Made by a program: the position numbers and the translations under genes. From contig CP066552.1 in NCBI GenBank assembly GCA_016415585.1, forward strand, positions 2,418,001 through 2,482,000: 64,000 nucleotides of DNA, in the 5' to 3' direction. Positions 46,343 through 54,561 of the stretch are shown here, piece after piece. The notes under the pieces were generated by a model, which was not told the origin of the DNA, did no database searches, and saw only the letters and a list, made by a program, of their open reading frames with translations. This DNA is from Pectobacterium carotovorum (GTDB taxonomy: Bacteria > Pseudomonadota > Gammaproteobacteria > Enterobacterales > Enterobacteriaceae). Numbering within the stretch: position 1 is the stretch's first letter; each line of letters begins with the position of its first letter.

Positions 46343-47029
46343 TTATTGCCCGTTCCCTGCCGCCGCAGAACACGACTGTTGCAGGATACGCACCCGCTGC
46401 GCCAGTTCGCTCACGCTTTCGTCTTCCGTTCCGTGATTCTTCAGCTCTTGCTCGAGTGCAAACAGATATTGCGCATTGGTGCCGAGTGGACCGCTCGCGC
46501 GCGCAATCAGCGGGGCAACGCTCTGAATGCAGGTATCATTTTCGTTGAGGGGATGTTCCGGTTCGGAAACAAACACCAGCGCTGTCAGCGGTGCACCGTT
46601 CTTGCGATGCAGTTCGCACCAGAGCGGACGATAGCATCCCGTCAGCATTTCACGCTTCCACAACAGCTCCAGATCTTCACGCAATGAGGTTTCCGGCAGT
46701 CGGAAAGCCAACCCCGTCGTTTGCCCACCGGGCTTCAGCGCCAGCATCCGCCCCGGCTGCGTTACCGTGCCGCGACCGATGGTCAGGCGCAGACAAAAGG
46801 CACGCTGCCACCCTGCCAACGTGGCCAGACAGGTTTCTTCGGCGTCAAAAACCGGATTCCACATAAGCGAACCGTAGCCAAATACCCAGACAGGACAGCT
46901 ATTTGGCCGGAGCGCCAGCGTCCTGTCCAACGAGTCAGCCCGCTGTTGCGGGGTGAGCAGTAAGGTTTCTTCAATACAACCAAAAGACGTTCTACAATCT
47001 GCTTTCTGCAAAAAATCGCGTGTTAACAC
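46343..47029 (-). CDS. chaC: Glutathione-specific gamma-glutamylcyclotransferase ChaC
   Basis: 228 residues. ChaC-family signature VWVFGYGSLMWNP at about 46-58, then LAGWQRAFCLRL and the catalytic Glu in ETSLREDLELLWKREMLTGCY. It splits glutathione into 5-oxoproline and Cys-Gly in the cytosol. N-terminal TRDFLQKADC agrees with E. coli ChaC. In E. coli chaC is in the chaBC locus next to chaA; here chaA is 1.6 kb away on the opposite strand with a siderophore gene between them. Confidence 0.92.
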   Translation of the reverse strand: MLTRDFLQKADCRTSFGCIEETLLLTPQQRADSLDRTLALRPNSCPVWVFGYGSLMWNPVFDAEETCLATLAGWQRAFCLRLTIGRGTVTQPGRMLALKPGGQTTGLAFRLPETSLREDLELLWKREMLTGCYRPLWCELHRKNGAPLTALVFVSEPEHPLNENDTCIQSVAPLIARASGPLGTNAQYLFALEQELKNHGTEDESVSELAQRVRILQQSCSAAAGNGQ

Positions 47030-47469
47030 TACTGACTACCCCCAACCTTACTCTTTTGCTGCTCGTCAGATCGGCTCTCGCCCTGCGTGTAAAAACCTAA
47101 CTGCTTCATCTGCTTAATTTTACAACACTATCAACCCTGAGGTTATTCATTTATGGCTTTGCGATCAAGTTTGATACTAGTCACAAAAACTGAAAAAGTT
47201 CGTGATAATGTTTCAGTCACACAAGATTCAGCTTTTATATCAACTAATCGGCAACTCGCCGTCAGACTTGACGTATTCCTGATACAAACCTCATTTTTGT
47301 GACGTCAGGAACCTGACGAAAGCCGTATGCTTGACGTGAAAGCTCTCGACTTCAATAAAAAGTATCCACTACGACAAGAATAATAACGGGCAGACATCAA
47401 ATGATAATAATTATCATCTCGTGTTATTATCATCCTTAATTTGGAATCGACTATCCACGGAGACACTGA
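47030..47469. other. Intergenic region, Fur-regulated promoter
   Basis: 440 bp between divergent chaC and the siderophore reductase gene. Only the Fur box is recognisable. Confidence 0.6.
47401..47417. promoter_or_regulatory. Fur box
   Basis: ATGATAAT-A-ATTATCAT is a perfect 8-1-8 palindrome fitting the Fur consensus, 53 bp before the siderophore reductase start. A second partial match (ATTATCATCC) follows at about 47426. Confidence 0.85.
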
Positions 47470-48273
47470 ATGGCAACGCCGCGTCAGCCTGTTTTAGTTC
47501 AGGTTAAACACATCCACGATATTTCCCCTCATTTACGCTGCATTACGTTCCATCACGACGCGTTGCGCGATTATCCGACCGAGCGATACGGTGCACACAT
47601 CAAGCTCTTTTTGCCTCAGGCAGGACAGCAAAAACCGGCTCTGCCCGCAATTGGCGAACGCGGCCCGATCTGGCCAGAAGGCGAAGCCCGCCCCATCGTT
47701 CGCACCTATAGCGTCCGTGCCCTGCGCCCGGAAGAGGCGGAACTGGATATGGTTTTCGCGCTGCATGAACACGCCGGGCCTGCCGTCACCTTTGCCCGTC
47801 AGGCAAAGCCCGGCGACTGGGTCGGTATTTCACAACCCGGCGGCCCACTTCCGATGCTGCCGCCAGCGGCCGCTTATTATCTGGCCGCTGATCCGTCATC
47901 GTTCCCTGCGCTCATGGCGCTGCTGGAGAACCTGCCTGATGACGCCACGGGACATGCGGTAATCCGTGTCGACAGCGAGGCTGATAAACTTGATATCGCT
48001 AAACCAGCACAGCTTCAGCTACATTGGATTATCGGCGGAACGGACGTGACCGATGTATTTTTGCAGCAGTTTCAGTCACTTCCGTCGGCTGAAAATGCGT
48101 TTTACTGGTTAGCGGGTGAGGATCGTATCGTAGTTCAGCTTCGTCGCCACGTGCGTCGCGAACGCGGGTGTGAACGAAATCAGATGTATGCCGTGCCTTA
48201 TTGGCGAGAAGGGTTAAATGAAGAGGATTATCATCATAAACGTCACGATATCATGGATAATCCTGACGAATAA
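47470..48273 (+). CDS. Siderophore-interacting ferric reductase (ViuB/YqjH family)
   Basis: 267 residues, FAD-binding siderophore-interacting family. N-terminal barrel with FLP and RTYSVRALRPEEAELDMVFALHEHAGPA (the flavin-binding RxYS and HxxxGPA motifs), then a C-terminal SIP domain (FYWLAGEDRIVVQLRRHVRRERG, YWREG). It reduces Fe(III)-siderophores in the cytosol to release iron. A Fur box sits in its promoter, so it is expected to be iron-repressed. CGGAGA precedes the ATG. The last residues are His/Asp-rich. Confidence 0.88.
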   Translation: MATPRQPVLVQVKHIHDISPHLRCITFHHDALRDYPTERYGAHIKLFLPQAGQQKPALPAIGERGPIWPEGEARPIVRTYSVRALRPEEAELDMVFALHEHAGPAVTFARQAKPGDWVGISQPGGPLPMLPPAAAYYLAADPSSFPALMALLENLPDDATGHAVIRVDSEADKLDIAKPAQLQLHWIIGGTDVTDVFLQQFQSLPSAENAFYWLAGEDRIVVQLRRHVRRERGCERNQMYAVPYWREGLNEEDYHHKRHDIMDNPDE

Positions 48274-48602
48274 CCACAAAAAATACATTTGATATTATCA
48301 TGATAGGGAGAAGACACGCAGATTCTCCCCTTTTCATGTGAATTTAAGCGCAAAGCGTAAAAATCCGTAAAACATCCCGCACCAACATGACAATCTGTTA
48401 TCATATTGTTCGTTTTATTACGTTATAACTACTTTTTAGTAACCTTTTGCTGTTTATTGTTGTTCTACGTCTTTAATAAAGGGGTTTGCGACCTCAATAA
48501 ATTGCTTTATGCCCTAAATAGTTTGAGCTGCCAGTAGGCGGGCTTGAAATATGACGGGGATATTTTGCCGTATCATTCCTCTGGATAAGGAGAACTCCCG
48601 CA
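48274..48602. other. Intergenic region before chaA
   Basis: 329 bp. After the terminator it is AT-rich; near 48543-48567 GGCTTGAAATATGACGGGGATA resembles the right end of the mosaic repeat at 3681-4023. The chaA promoter should lie here. Confidence 0.5.
48306..48334 (+). terminator. Terminator after the siderophore reductase
   Basis: A 7-bp stem GGGAGAA/TTCTCCC followed by CTTTT. Confidence 0.75.
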
Positions 48603-49703
48603 ATGAAGTCTCATGCTGAGGTGGTCAAAACTCGCCATCACGAATACTCACTCATTTTTCCGGTTATTGCGCTGGCCGTGCTCTACATGTGGGGCACTTC
48701 ACAAAATTTTGTCGCCATTCTTGGCATCAACGCCATCGCGCTAGCCGGGATACTGTTCAGCGCCTTCAGCGTAGTACGCCACGCCGACGTACTCGCACAC
48801 CGTCTGGGTGAACCCTACGGTTCATTGATCCTCAGCCTGTCCGTCGTCATTCTGGAAGTCAGCCTGATTTCTGCGCTGATGGCAACCGGTGACGCGGGTC
48901 CGGATCTGATGCGTGACACCCTCTATTCCATTATCGTGATTGTCACTGGCGGTCTGGTCGGTTTCGCTCTCTTACTCGGCGGCCGTAAATTCGCCACACA
49001 GTACGTCAACCTCAGCGGCATCAAGCAGTACCTGATGGCGATCTTCCCATTGGCCGTGATTGTGCTGGTTTTCCCCAGCGCCTTGCCCGGTGGTAATTTT
49101 AGCGTAGCGCAATCGCTCATTGTTGCCGCTATTTCTGCGGCGATGTACGGCGTGTTCCTGTTGATTCAAACGCGCACGCACCAAAGCCTGTTTGTGTATG
49201 AGCATGAAGACGAAGGGGACGGTGACGATCCACACCACGGTAAACCGTCCGCGCACAGTTCACTGTGGCACACTGCCTGGCTGCTGGTTCACCTGGTTGC
49301 TGTTATCGCGGTCACCAAGACGAACTCCATGCCGCTGGAAACGCTGCTGACAGAAATGAACGCGCCGACGCAGTTTACGGGCTTCCTGGTCGCGTTATTA
49401 ATCCTCTCTCCTGAAGGGCTGGGAGCGATTCGCGCCGTTCTGAAAAATCAGGTGCAGCGCGCCATGAACCTGTTTTTCGGTTCCGTGCTGGCAACCATTT
49501 CACTGACGGTCCCTACCGTTACGATCATCGCCATGTTGACCGGTCGCACGCTGAATTTCGGTTTGGATATGCCACACATTGTGGTGATGCTGTCGGTACT
49601 GGTGCTGTGCCACATTACGTTCTCTACCGGTAGAACCAATGTGTTGAGCGGCAGCGCGCATCTGGCGCTCTTTGCCGCCTATCTGATCACCATCACGCTA
49701 TAA
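48603..49703 (+). CDS. chaA: Sodium-potassium/proton antiporter ChaA
   Basis: 366 residues, a CaCA-family cation/proton antiporter of the inner membrane exporting Na+, K+ and Ca2+ at alkaline pH. The two alpha repeats are visible: GEPYGSLILSLSVVILEVSLI (about 71-91) and FLVALLILSPEGLGAIRAV (about 258-277). An acidic cytosolic loop YEHEDEGDGDDPHHGK lies between. The match to E. coli ChaA is close throughout. AAGGAG precedes the ATG. Confidence 0.94.
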   Translation: MKSHAEVVKTRHHEYSLIFPVIALAVLYMWGTSQNFVAILGINAIALAGILFSAFSVVRHADVLAHRLGEPYGSLILSLSVVILEVSLISALMATGDAGPDLMRDTLYSIIVIVTGGLVGFALLLGGRKFATQYVNLSGIKQYLMAIFPLAVIVLVFPSALPGGNFSVAQSLIVAAISAAMYGVFLLIQTRTHQSLFVYEHEDEGDGDDPHHGKPSAHSSLWHTAWLLVHLVAVIAVTKTNSMPLETLLTEMNAPTQFTGFLVALLILSPEGLGAIRAVLKNQVQRAMNLFFGSVLATISLTVPTVTIIAMLTGRTLNFGLDMPHIVVMLSVLVLCHITFSTGRTNVLSGSAHLALFAAYLITITL

Positions 49704-49710
49704 TTCCCCT

Positions 49711-49736
49711 GCCGACGCGGTTTTCGCCGCGTCGGC
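49711..49736. terminator. Hairpin after chaA
   Basis: A perfect 10-bp GC-rich stem GCCGACGCGG/CCGCGTCGGC, 7 bases past the stop, without a U tract. Confidence 0.6.
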
Positions 49737-49866
49737 CTCACCAAAACTCACTTCTCTTGATGTATATCTGGATCTTCTGAGCGCGTCCGGCGTATCGTAA
49801 GGCTGTCGTCGACGGACCGGCAGGCCCGCCATATTGATTTACTTCCTTACTTTGGTTTCTGCTTAG

Positions 49867-51576
49867 ATGAAAACGCACGGAATTAACGGCGTCAGGCCGT
49901 TCAGCGCGCTGATCGATGCGTGCTGGCGCGAAAAATATACGCTGCAACGTTTTACCCATGACATTATCGCTGGCGTGACCGTCGGCATTATCGCCATACC
50001 ACTGGCGATGGCACTGGCCATTGCCAGTGGCGTTCCTCCGCAGTACGGACTGTATACGTCAGCCATTGCCGGGATTGTCATCGCCGTCAGCGGCGGCTCA
50101 CGCTACAGCATCTCAGGCCCGACGGCCGCCTTCGTCGTCATTTTGTATCCGGTGTCGCAACAGTTCGGACTATCCGGTCTGCTGGTTGCCACCTTGCTGT
50201 CTGGCGTCTTTCTGCTGCTGATGGGGCTCTGCCGCTTCGGTCGTTTGATTGAATATATTCCGCTTTCGGTGACGCTGGGGTTTACCTCCGGGATCGCTAT
50301 CACCATCGGCACCATGCAAATCAAAGATTTTTTCGGCTTACAAATGGCAGTAGTGCCGGAACATTACGTCGAAAAAGTGGCTGCGTTGGTGCAATCGCTG
50401 CCGACCCTACATCTTGCGGATACATTGATTGGTGCAACGACGCTTCTGGTTCTTATCGTCTGGCCCAGACTCGGTATTCGCCTGCCCGGCCACTTGCCTG
50501 CGCTGCTGGCAGGCGTCGCGGTGATGGGGATCATGTCGCTGCTTGGTGAAAATGTGGCCACCATCGGTTCCCGATTCAGCTATATGCTGGCGGACGGTTC
50601 GCAAGGGCAAGGGATTCCGCCTATCCTGCCGCAGCTCATTCTGCCGTGGGATATTCCGTCACCGGATGGGAAGACGATGACGCTGGATTGGCAAAGCATT
50701 TCTGCTCTGCTGCCTGCGGCGTTCTCGATGGCGATGCTGGGGGCAATTGAGTCGCTGCTGTGCGCCGTTGTGCTGGACGGGATGACGGGCAAAAAACACA
50801 ATTCTAATGCAGAGCTGATGGGTCAGGGCTTCGGTAACATCATCGCACCGTTCTTTGGCGGCATTACCGCGACCGCAGCGATTGCCCGCTCCGCAGCCAA
50901 CGTGCGCGCAGGAGCAAACTCGCCGATCTCCGCGGTGATTCATGCACTGCTGGTGTTACTGGCGTTGCTGATACTGGCGCCGTGGCTGTCTTATCTGCCG
51001 CTGGCGGCAATGGCGTCGCTGTTGTTGATTGTCGCCTGGAACATGAGTGAAGCGCACAAAGTAGTGGATTTGCTGCGCCACGGACCGAAAGACGACATTA
51101 TCGTGATGCTGCTCTGTATGTCGCTGACCGTGCTGTTCGATATGGTGATCGCGATTACCGTCGGTATCGTGCTGGCATCCCTGCTCTTCATGCGTCGCAT
51201 CGCGCAGATGACCCGGCTGAGCGAACTGCCGGACACCAAAATCCCGGATCATCTGGTGCTGCGCGTTAACGGCCCGCTGTTTTTTGCCGCGGCGGAGCGC
51301 ATCTTCAACGAACTGACCGTGCGCAGCGAAGGCTATCAAAATATCATCTTACAGTGGGATGCGGTGCCGGTACTGGATGCAGGCGGACTCAATGCGTTCC
51401 TGCGCTTTAGCGAAACGCTGCCTGAAGGTAAACAGCTCATCATCACCGACATTCCGTTCCAGCCGCTAAAAACGCTGGCGCGGGCGAAGGTTCATCCGAT
51501 TGAAGGACGGCTCAGCTTCTACGGTTCATTAGCGCAGGCGATTGAGGCGACGACGGCACAACGCAGCATGAAATAA
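49867..51576 (+). CDS. dauA: C4-dicarboxylic acid transporter DauA (SulP family)
   Basis: 569 residues. SulP permease with a C-terminal STAS domain (about 440-560; [17 protein letters not shown] marks the strand-helix of STAS). The N-terminal membrane core has [25 protein letters not shown] and [18 protein letters not shown], close to E. coli YchM/DauA, an aerobic succinate carrier active at acidic pH. Inner membrane with cytosolic STAS. Ribosome site weak; start chosen by agreement with the family N-terminus. Confidence 0.92.
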   Translation: MKTHGINGVRPFSALIDACWREKYTLQRFTHDIIAGVTVGIIAIPLAMALAIASGVPPQYGLYTSAIAGIVIAVSGGSRYSISGPTAAFVVILYPVSQQFGLSGLLVATLLSGVFLLLMGLCRFGRLIEYIPLSVTLGFTSGIAITIGTMQIKDFFGLQMAVVPEHYVEKVAALVQSLPTLHLADTLIGATTLLVLIVWPRLGIRLPGHLPALLAGVAVMGIMSLLGENVATIGSRFSYMLADGSQGQGIPPILPQLILPWDIPSPDGKTMTLDWQSISALLPAAFSMAMLGAIESLLCAVVLDGMTGKKHNSNAELMGQGFGNIIAPFFGGITATAAIARSAANVRAGANSPISAVIHALLVLLALLILAPWLSYLPLAAMASLLLIVAWNMSEAHKVVDLLRHGPKDDIIVMLLCMSLTVLFDMVIAITVGIVLASLLFMRRIAQMTRLSELPDTKIPDHLVLRVNGPLFFAAAERIFNELTVRSEGYQNIILQWDAVPVLDAGGLNAFLRFSETLPEGKQLIITDIPFQPLKTLARAKVHPIEGRLSFYGSLAQAIEATTAQRSMK

Positions 51577-51648
51577 ATCCAAATGATGTCATGGGCAGAA
51601 CGACATTTGCTCATGACAATCCAGAGTAACCCATGGCCGGGATGGAGA

Positions 51649-52359
51649 TTACCCCGTGACGGAGTAGAGCGAGGGAGCACGTGCAGATAGCTCTAAGGGG
51701 CGTTCGGCAATCAGTTGTTCAAAGAACACGGGGAGTGGCCGATTTTTCACGGTAAACCGAAAATCCAGACTCACTCGGGTAACATCACTATCATTTTTTA
51801 CCGTGCCGTGGTTTAGACAGCTTCCATCAAAAATTAACGCTTCACCATAGCGAACAAGAATCGGCCGAAAATCTTTGCGACCATAATCGGTTTCAACCCA
51901 CAGGCAGCAGCTTTCATTGGTATCAACAAACGGCATCCAAACGTTAACCTGATCATAGCGACCTGTGACCTGTGCATCCGTATGCCATGCGCTACAGGCC
52001 GGTAATCCAGCCAGATGGACACGCATTTCTGGATGCTCGGTATAGATAATTTTCCCGCCGAAATGATAAGCAATAAGGCTTTTTATAAAACGATGATATA
52101 ACAAATAGAATAGCCCATTCTCAGGAACGGCACGCATCCGATTACGTAAATAGGTCATATCCTCCGTAGAAAGGCGCGCAGCACGCCCTTTTTTTTCATG
52201 GGATCGAATGCAATGTTCATGCAGCCGCGAAAGCGACAAGCCAAAAAATGCTTCCTTCCTGAAGGCCCACGCAAACGGAAATGCTCGCGTGTCGTAACGA
52301 AGGATCATCAACTTTTTATCACCCTGGTAGCCTTGCGAGTCAAGCACACCATTCATCAT
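51649..52359 (-). CDS. 2-oxoglutarate/Fe(II) dioxygenase-like protein of the borosin-type cluster
   Basis: 236 residues. The facial triad of a phytanoyl-CoA-type 2-oxoglutarate oxygenase is visible: His126 and Asp128 in AWHTDAQ, and His184 in CLNHGT. An arginine for 2-oxoglutarate follows in RVSLDFR. The region between has VNVWMPFVDTNESCCLWVE, normal for the double-stranded beta-helix. The start is 4 bp after the stop of the methyltransferase gene, and its Shine-Dalgarno (AAGGAG) is formed by the end of that gene, so translation is coupled. I infer that it hydroxylates the peptide or protein modified by the methyltransferase. Other substrates are possible. Confidence 0.8.
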   Translation of the reverse strand: MMNGVLDSQGYQGDKKLMILRYDTRAFPFAWAFRKEAFFGLSLSRLHEHCIRSHEKKGRAARLSTEDMTYLRNRMRAVPENGLFYLLYHRFIKSLIAYHFGGKIIYTEHPEMRVHLAGLPACSAWHTDAQVTGRYDQVNVWMPFVDTNESCCLWVETDYGRKDFRPILVRYGEALIFDGSCLNHGTVKNDSDVTRVSLDFRFTVKNRPLPVFFEQLIAERPLELSARAPSLYSVTG

Positions 52360-52363
52360 GGCC

Positions 52364-54550
52364 TCACTCCTTTTCTAACAACGTGACCAGCTTTACGATT
52401 GCCAGATTACTCTGCACAATTTTCTGCCAATTTGCCCAGAACAGAATGCCACCGCTCTCCTCCCCAAGACGTGCAAACTGAGTAATGTAGCGAGCCTCTG
52501 CATCAGGTACACCTAACTCAAACCAAGGCACTGGCCGCAATACAACACCATCAGCCAACTTTTTCATTCCGATGAGTCTACTGCCATTTTCATCAACACC
52601 AAAGCAATGGTGCGTTCCTGATAAGGGATCAAAAACAAATGTTAATCGCCCGATAGTGTTCTTACCCTGCCATATAATACTGTTTCCCTCACGACGACTA
52701 AGCAGCATAGGCTTATCATCCAAAAGCAGTGTACCCTCTTCTACACGGGCTTCCAGGATTTGGCTCGTTCCGTATTGTTTTCTTCTTAAGGAATATGCAC
52801 CAATGAACGTGTCAGCCATTTGCTCAATCATGATAGCCTCTCGCTCAACAAGCGTTGCTGTCGATGCCGTAAATGGCATCAGAGCGACAGCGTCAATCCG
52901 CCCTCCTGCATACCCTGCTCTTCCGTTTGCGGAAATACTGCCGACAGCGACAGTACGATGCCGAGCGGTTCGCGCAAAACGAAACATCCCCTCCGTCTGG
53001 TTGCCCCCACCAGCTTTCCAACTCAAACAACCATTATGGAAATCAGCACGATGTACCACGTCCCCATTAATATACAAAGCAATCTTGTTATGACCAGAAA
53101 ACGGCGCCAGCATACATATCACCGTTCGGGTATTCGCATCGTAATAGATCCCACTCCAAACATATGCCGTTCGCTGCCCAGCACGTGCCGCATCATGAGG
53201 TAATTCGTTATAAGACACGCCATAGTGTTCAAATAAATCATGGAGTTGAGAAATTTTTTTTGTTTTTATAATACGACGCGCAATGCGTGGGTGACGGACA
53301 ATATCGTCCAGTAGCGCTCTGTTCCCTGCCGAACGTTTATGGAGACCTTTTGCTGCAATCTGCACCATGCCAGGGTCTTTGCTCGCCATCAACTTCATTT
53401 CTCGCTCCCCCATTCCTTGAAAAGGGGGGGTGCTGAGCGCATCAAATGAGTTTGCCTCATAACGCTTGAGCAAATCGGGGTTTTGCAACAATTCAACAAT
53501 AAAGCGCGCCGCTAAGGTATCTTCCTGCCATTTGTAACCTGCAGGGACTTTGAAATCGACAAGTGCGTCAAGTGCACGTTTCTCTTTTTTAGAATATTCG
53601 GCAATTTTGCGCAGCGGGCTGGAAGGATTGAGCGGCTTATGACCTGGTTTCAGAAGGCCCAGCTGGATAGCACGTTCAGGATTAATCGGACGAATATCTT
53701 TTGGCGGCAGGTAAAAGGTCGAAATGCCGGTGACTTTCTGTTGAATACTTGGGTCGTACAAATCACGAATACAGTATTGTTCAATCGTTGGTGGAATCCC
53801 GGGGTAGCGCGATGCTACGTAATTAATGAGGGTATGATCTTCACCATAAAACGCTTTCAGATAGTCAACGAGTAGAATGAAGTTGTTGTTGAGATAGCCA
53901 AGCCGCCGATAGCCAAGTTCACCGATCAACCCCACCTGCCACAACACAACATGTGCTGCGGTATCAGGTTGTTTATCTCGGATCATCATGTCACTCGCTT
54001 CATAGGTCTGTAAGCCAGGTGAACTGGGATCAACCCCCAGATCGGCACACAGACAGTCAAGCGCACTGATACCCGGGCGCATGAAAGCGGTATGACCCTC
54101 TTTGCGTGCAATTTGTATAGCTCGGTGCGTAGACAAAACAAAAATGCCAGGGTGTCCGTAATAAATACCAACAACATGCTTACCACGGCGAACGTGATGC
54201 AACATGGCCTCGGTCATTTGCATGTAAGTGGCATAGCGGGGCTTACTGTCATCGTAGAAGACATAAAGATCAAACGCATCAGGCCGCTGTTCTTTAATCC
54301 AAACCACGGTGGCAGGATCGGCGACGCAATAAAAAACATAGTCCGCCGTGTTAATAAAGTTCTCATCCTGACGACTAAAACTCACTGCCTCGATCCCAGA
54401 ACCAATGATAGTCAGCTTTCCAGGGGCTCCTCCCGCCACCACGCCACCATTATGCACATTTGCTTTAGCGATATCCTGAGCTAGATCTTCCCATGCCTGT
54501 GTCCGTTCTTCTTTTTGGGGATAACGTTTTGATTGATGAATATCGAGCAT
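52364..54550 (-). CDS. Borosin-type peptide backbone N-methyltransferase with C-terminal extension
   Basis: 728 residues. Residues about 45-290 are a tetrapyrrole-methylase-fold SAM enzyme closely resembling the fungal borosin enzyme OphMA: TIIGSGIEAV, ADYVFYCVADPAT, YYGHPGIFVLSTHRA, ALDCLCADLGVDPSSPG, YEASDMMIRD, GISTFYLPPKD. The OphMA active-site set Tyr63, Tyr66, Arg72, Tyr76 aligns with Tyr96, Tyr99, Arg105, Tyr109 at identical spacing. A helical region (about 342-403) resembles the borosin binding/clasp part. About 320 more residues follow, beta-rich and unknown, ending in a hydrophobic tail (NLAIVKLVTLL). ATG 54550 has GAGG 9 bases upstream; 54556 is an alternative. Confidence 0.85.
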   Translation of the reverse strand: MLDIHQSKRYPQKEERTQAWEDLAQDIAKANVHNGGVVAGGAPGKLTIIGSGIEAVSFSRQDENFINTADYVFYCVADPATVVWIKEQRPDAFDLYVFYDDSKPRYATYMQMTEAMLHHVRRGKHVVGIYYGHPGIFVLSTHRAIQIARKEGHTAFMRPGISALDCLCADLGVDPSSPGLQTYEASDMMIRDKQPDTAAHVVLWQVGLIGELGYRRLGYLNNNFILLVDYLKAFYGEDHTLINYVASRYPGIPPTIEQYCIRDLYDPSIQQKVTGISTFYLPPKDIRPINPERAIQLGLLKPGHKPLNPSSPLRKIAEYSKKEKRALDALVDFKVPAGYKWQEDTLAARFIVELLQNPDLLKRYEANSFDALSTPPFQGMGEREMKLMASKDPGMVQIAAKGLHKRSAGNRALLDDIVRHPRIARRIIKTKKISQLHDLFEHYGVSYNELPHDAARAGQRTAYVWSGIYYDANTRTVICMLAPFSGHNKIALYINGDVVHRADFHNGCLSWKAGGGNQTEGMFRFARTARHRTVAVGSISANGRAGYAGGRIDAVALMPFTASTATLVEREAIMIEQMADTFIGAYSLRRKQYGTSQILEARVEEGTLLLDDKPMLLSRREGNSIIWQGKNTIGRLTFVFDPLSGTHHCFGVDENGSRLIGMKKLADGVVLRPVPWFELGVPDAEARYITQFARLGEESGGILFWANWQKIVQSNLAIVKLVTLLEKE

Positions 54551-54561
54551 AGACATGTTCC

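Noticed and set aside
52364..54550. Cobalamin/siroheme (tetrapyrrole) methyltransferase
   Set aside because: The fold family is shared, but the GHPG/YEASD/STFYLPPKD strings, the Tyr-Tyr-Arg-Tyr set and the downstream clasp-like helices fit borosin enzymes; no cobalamin or heme genes are nearby.
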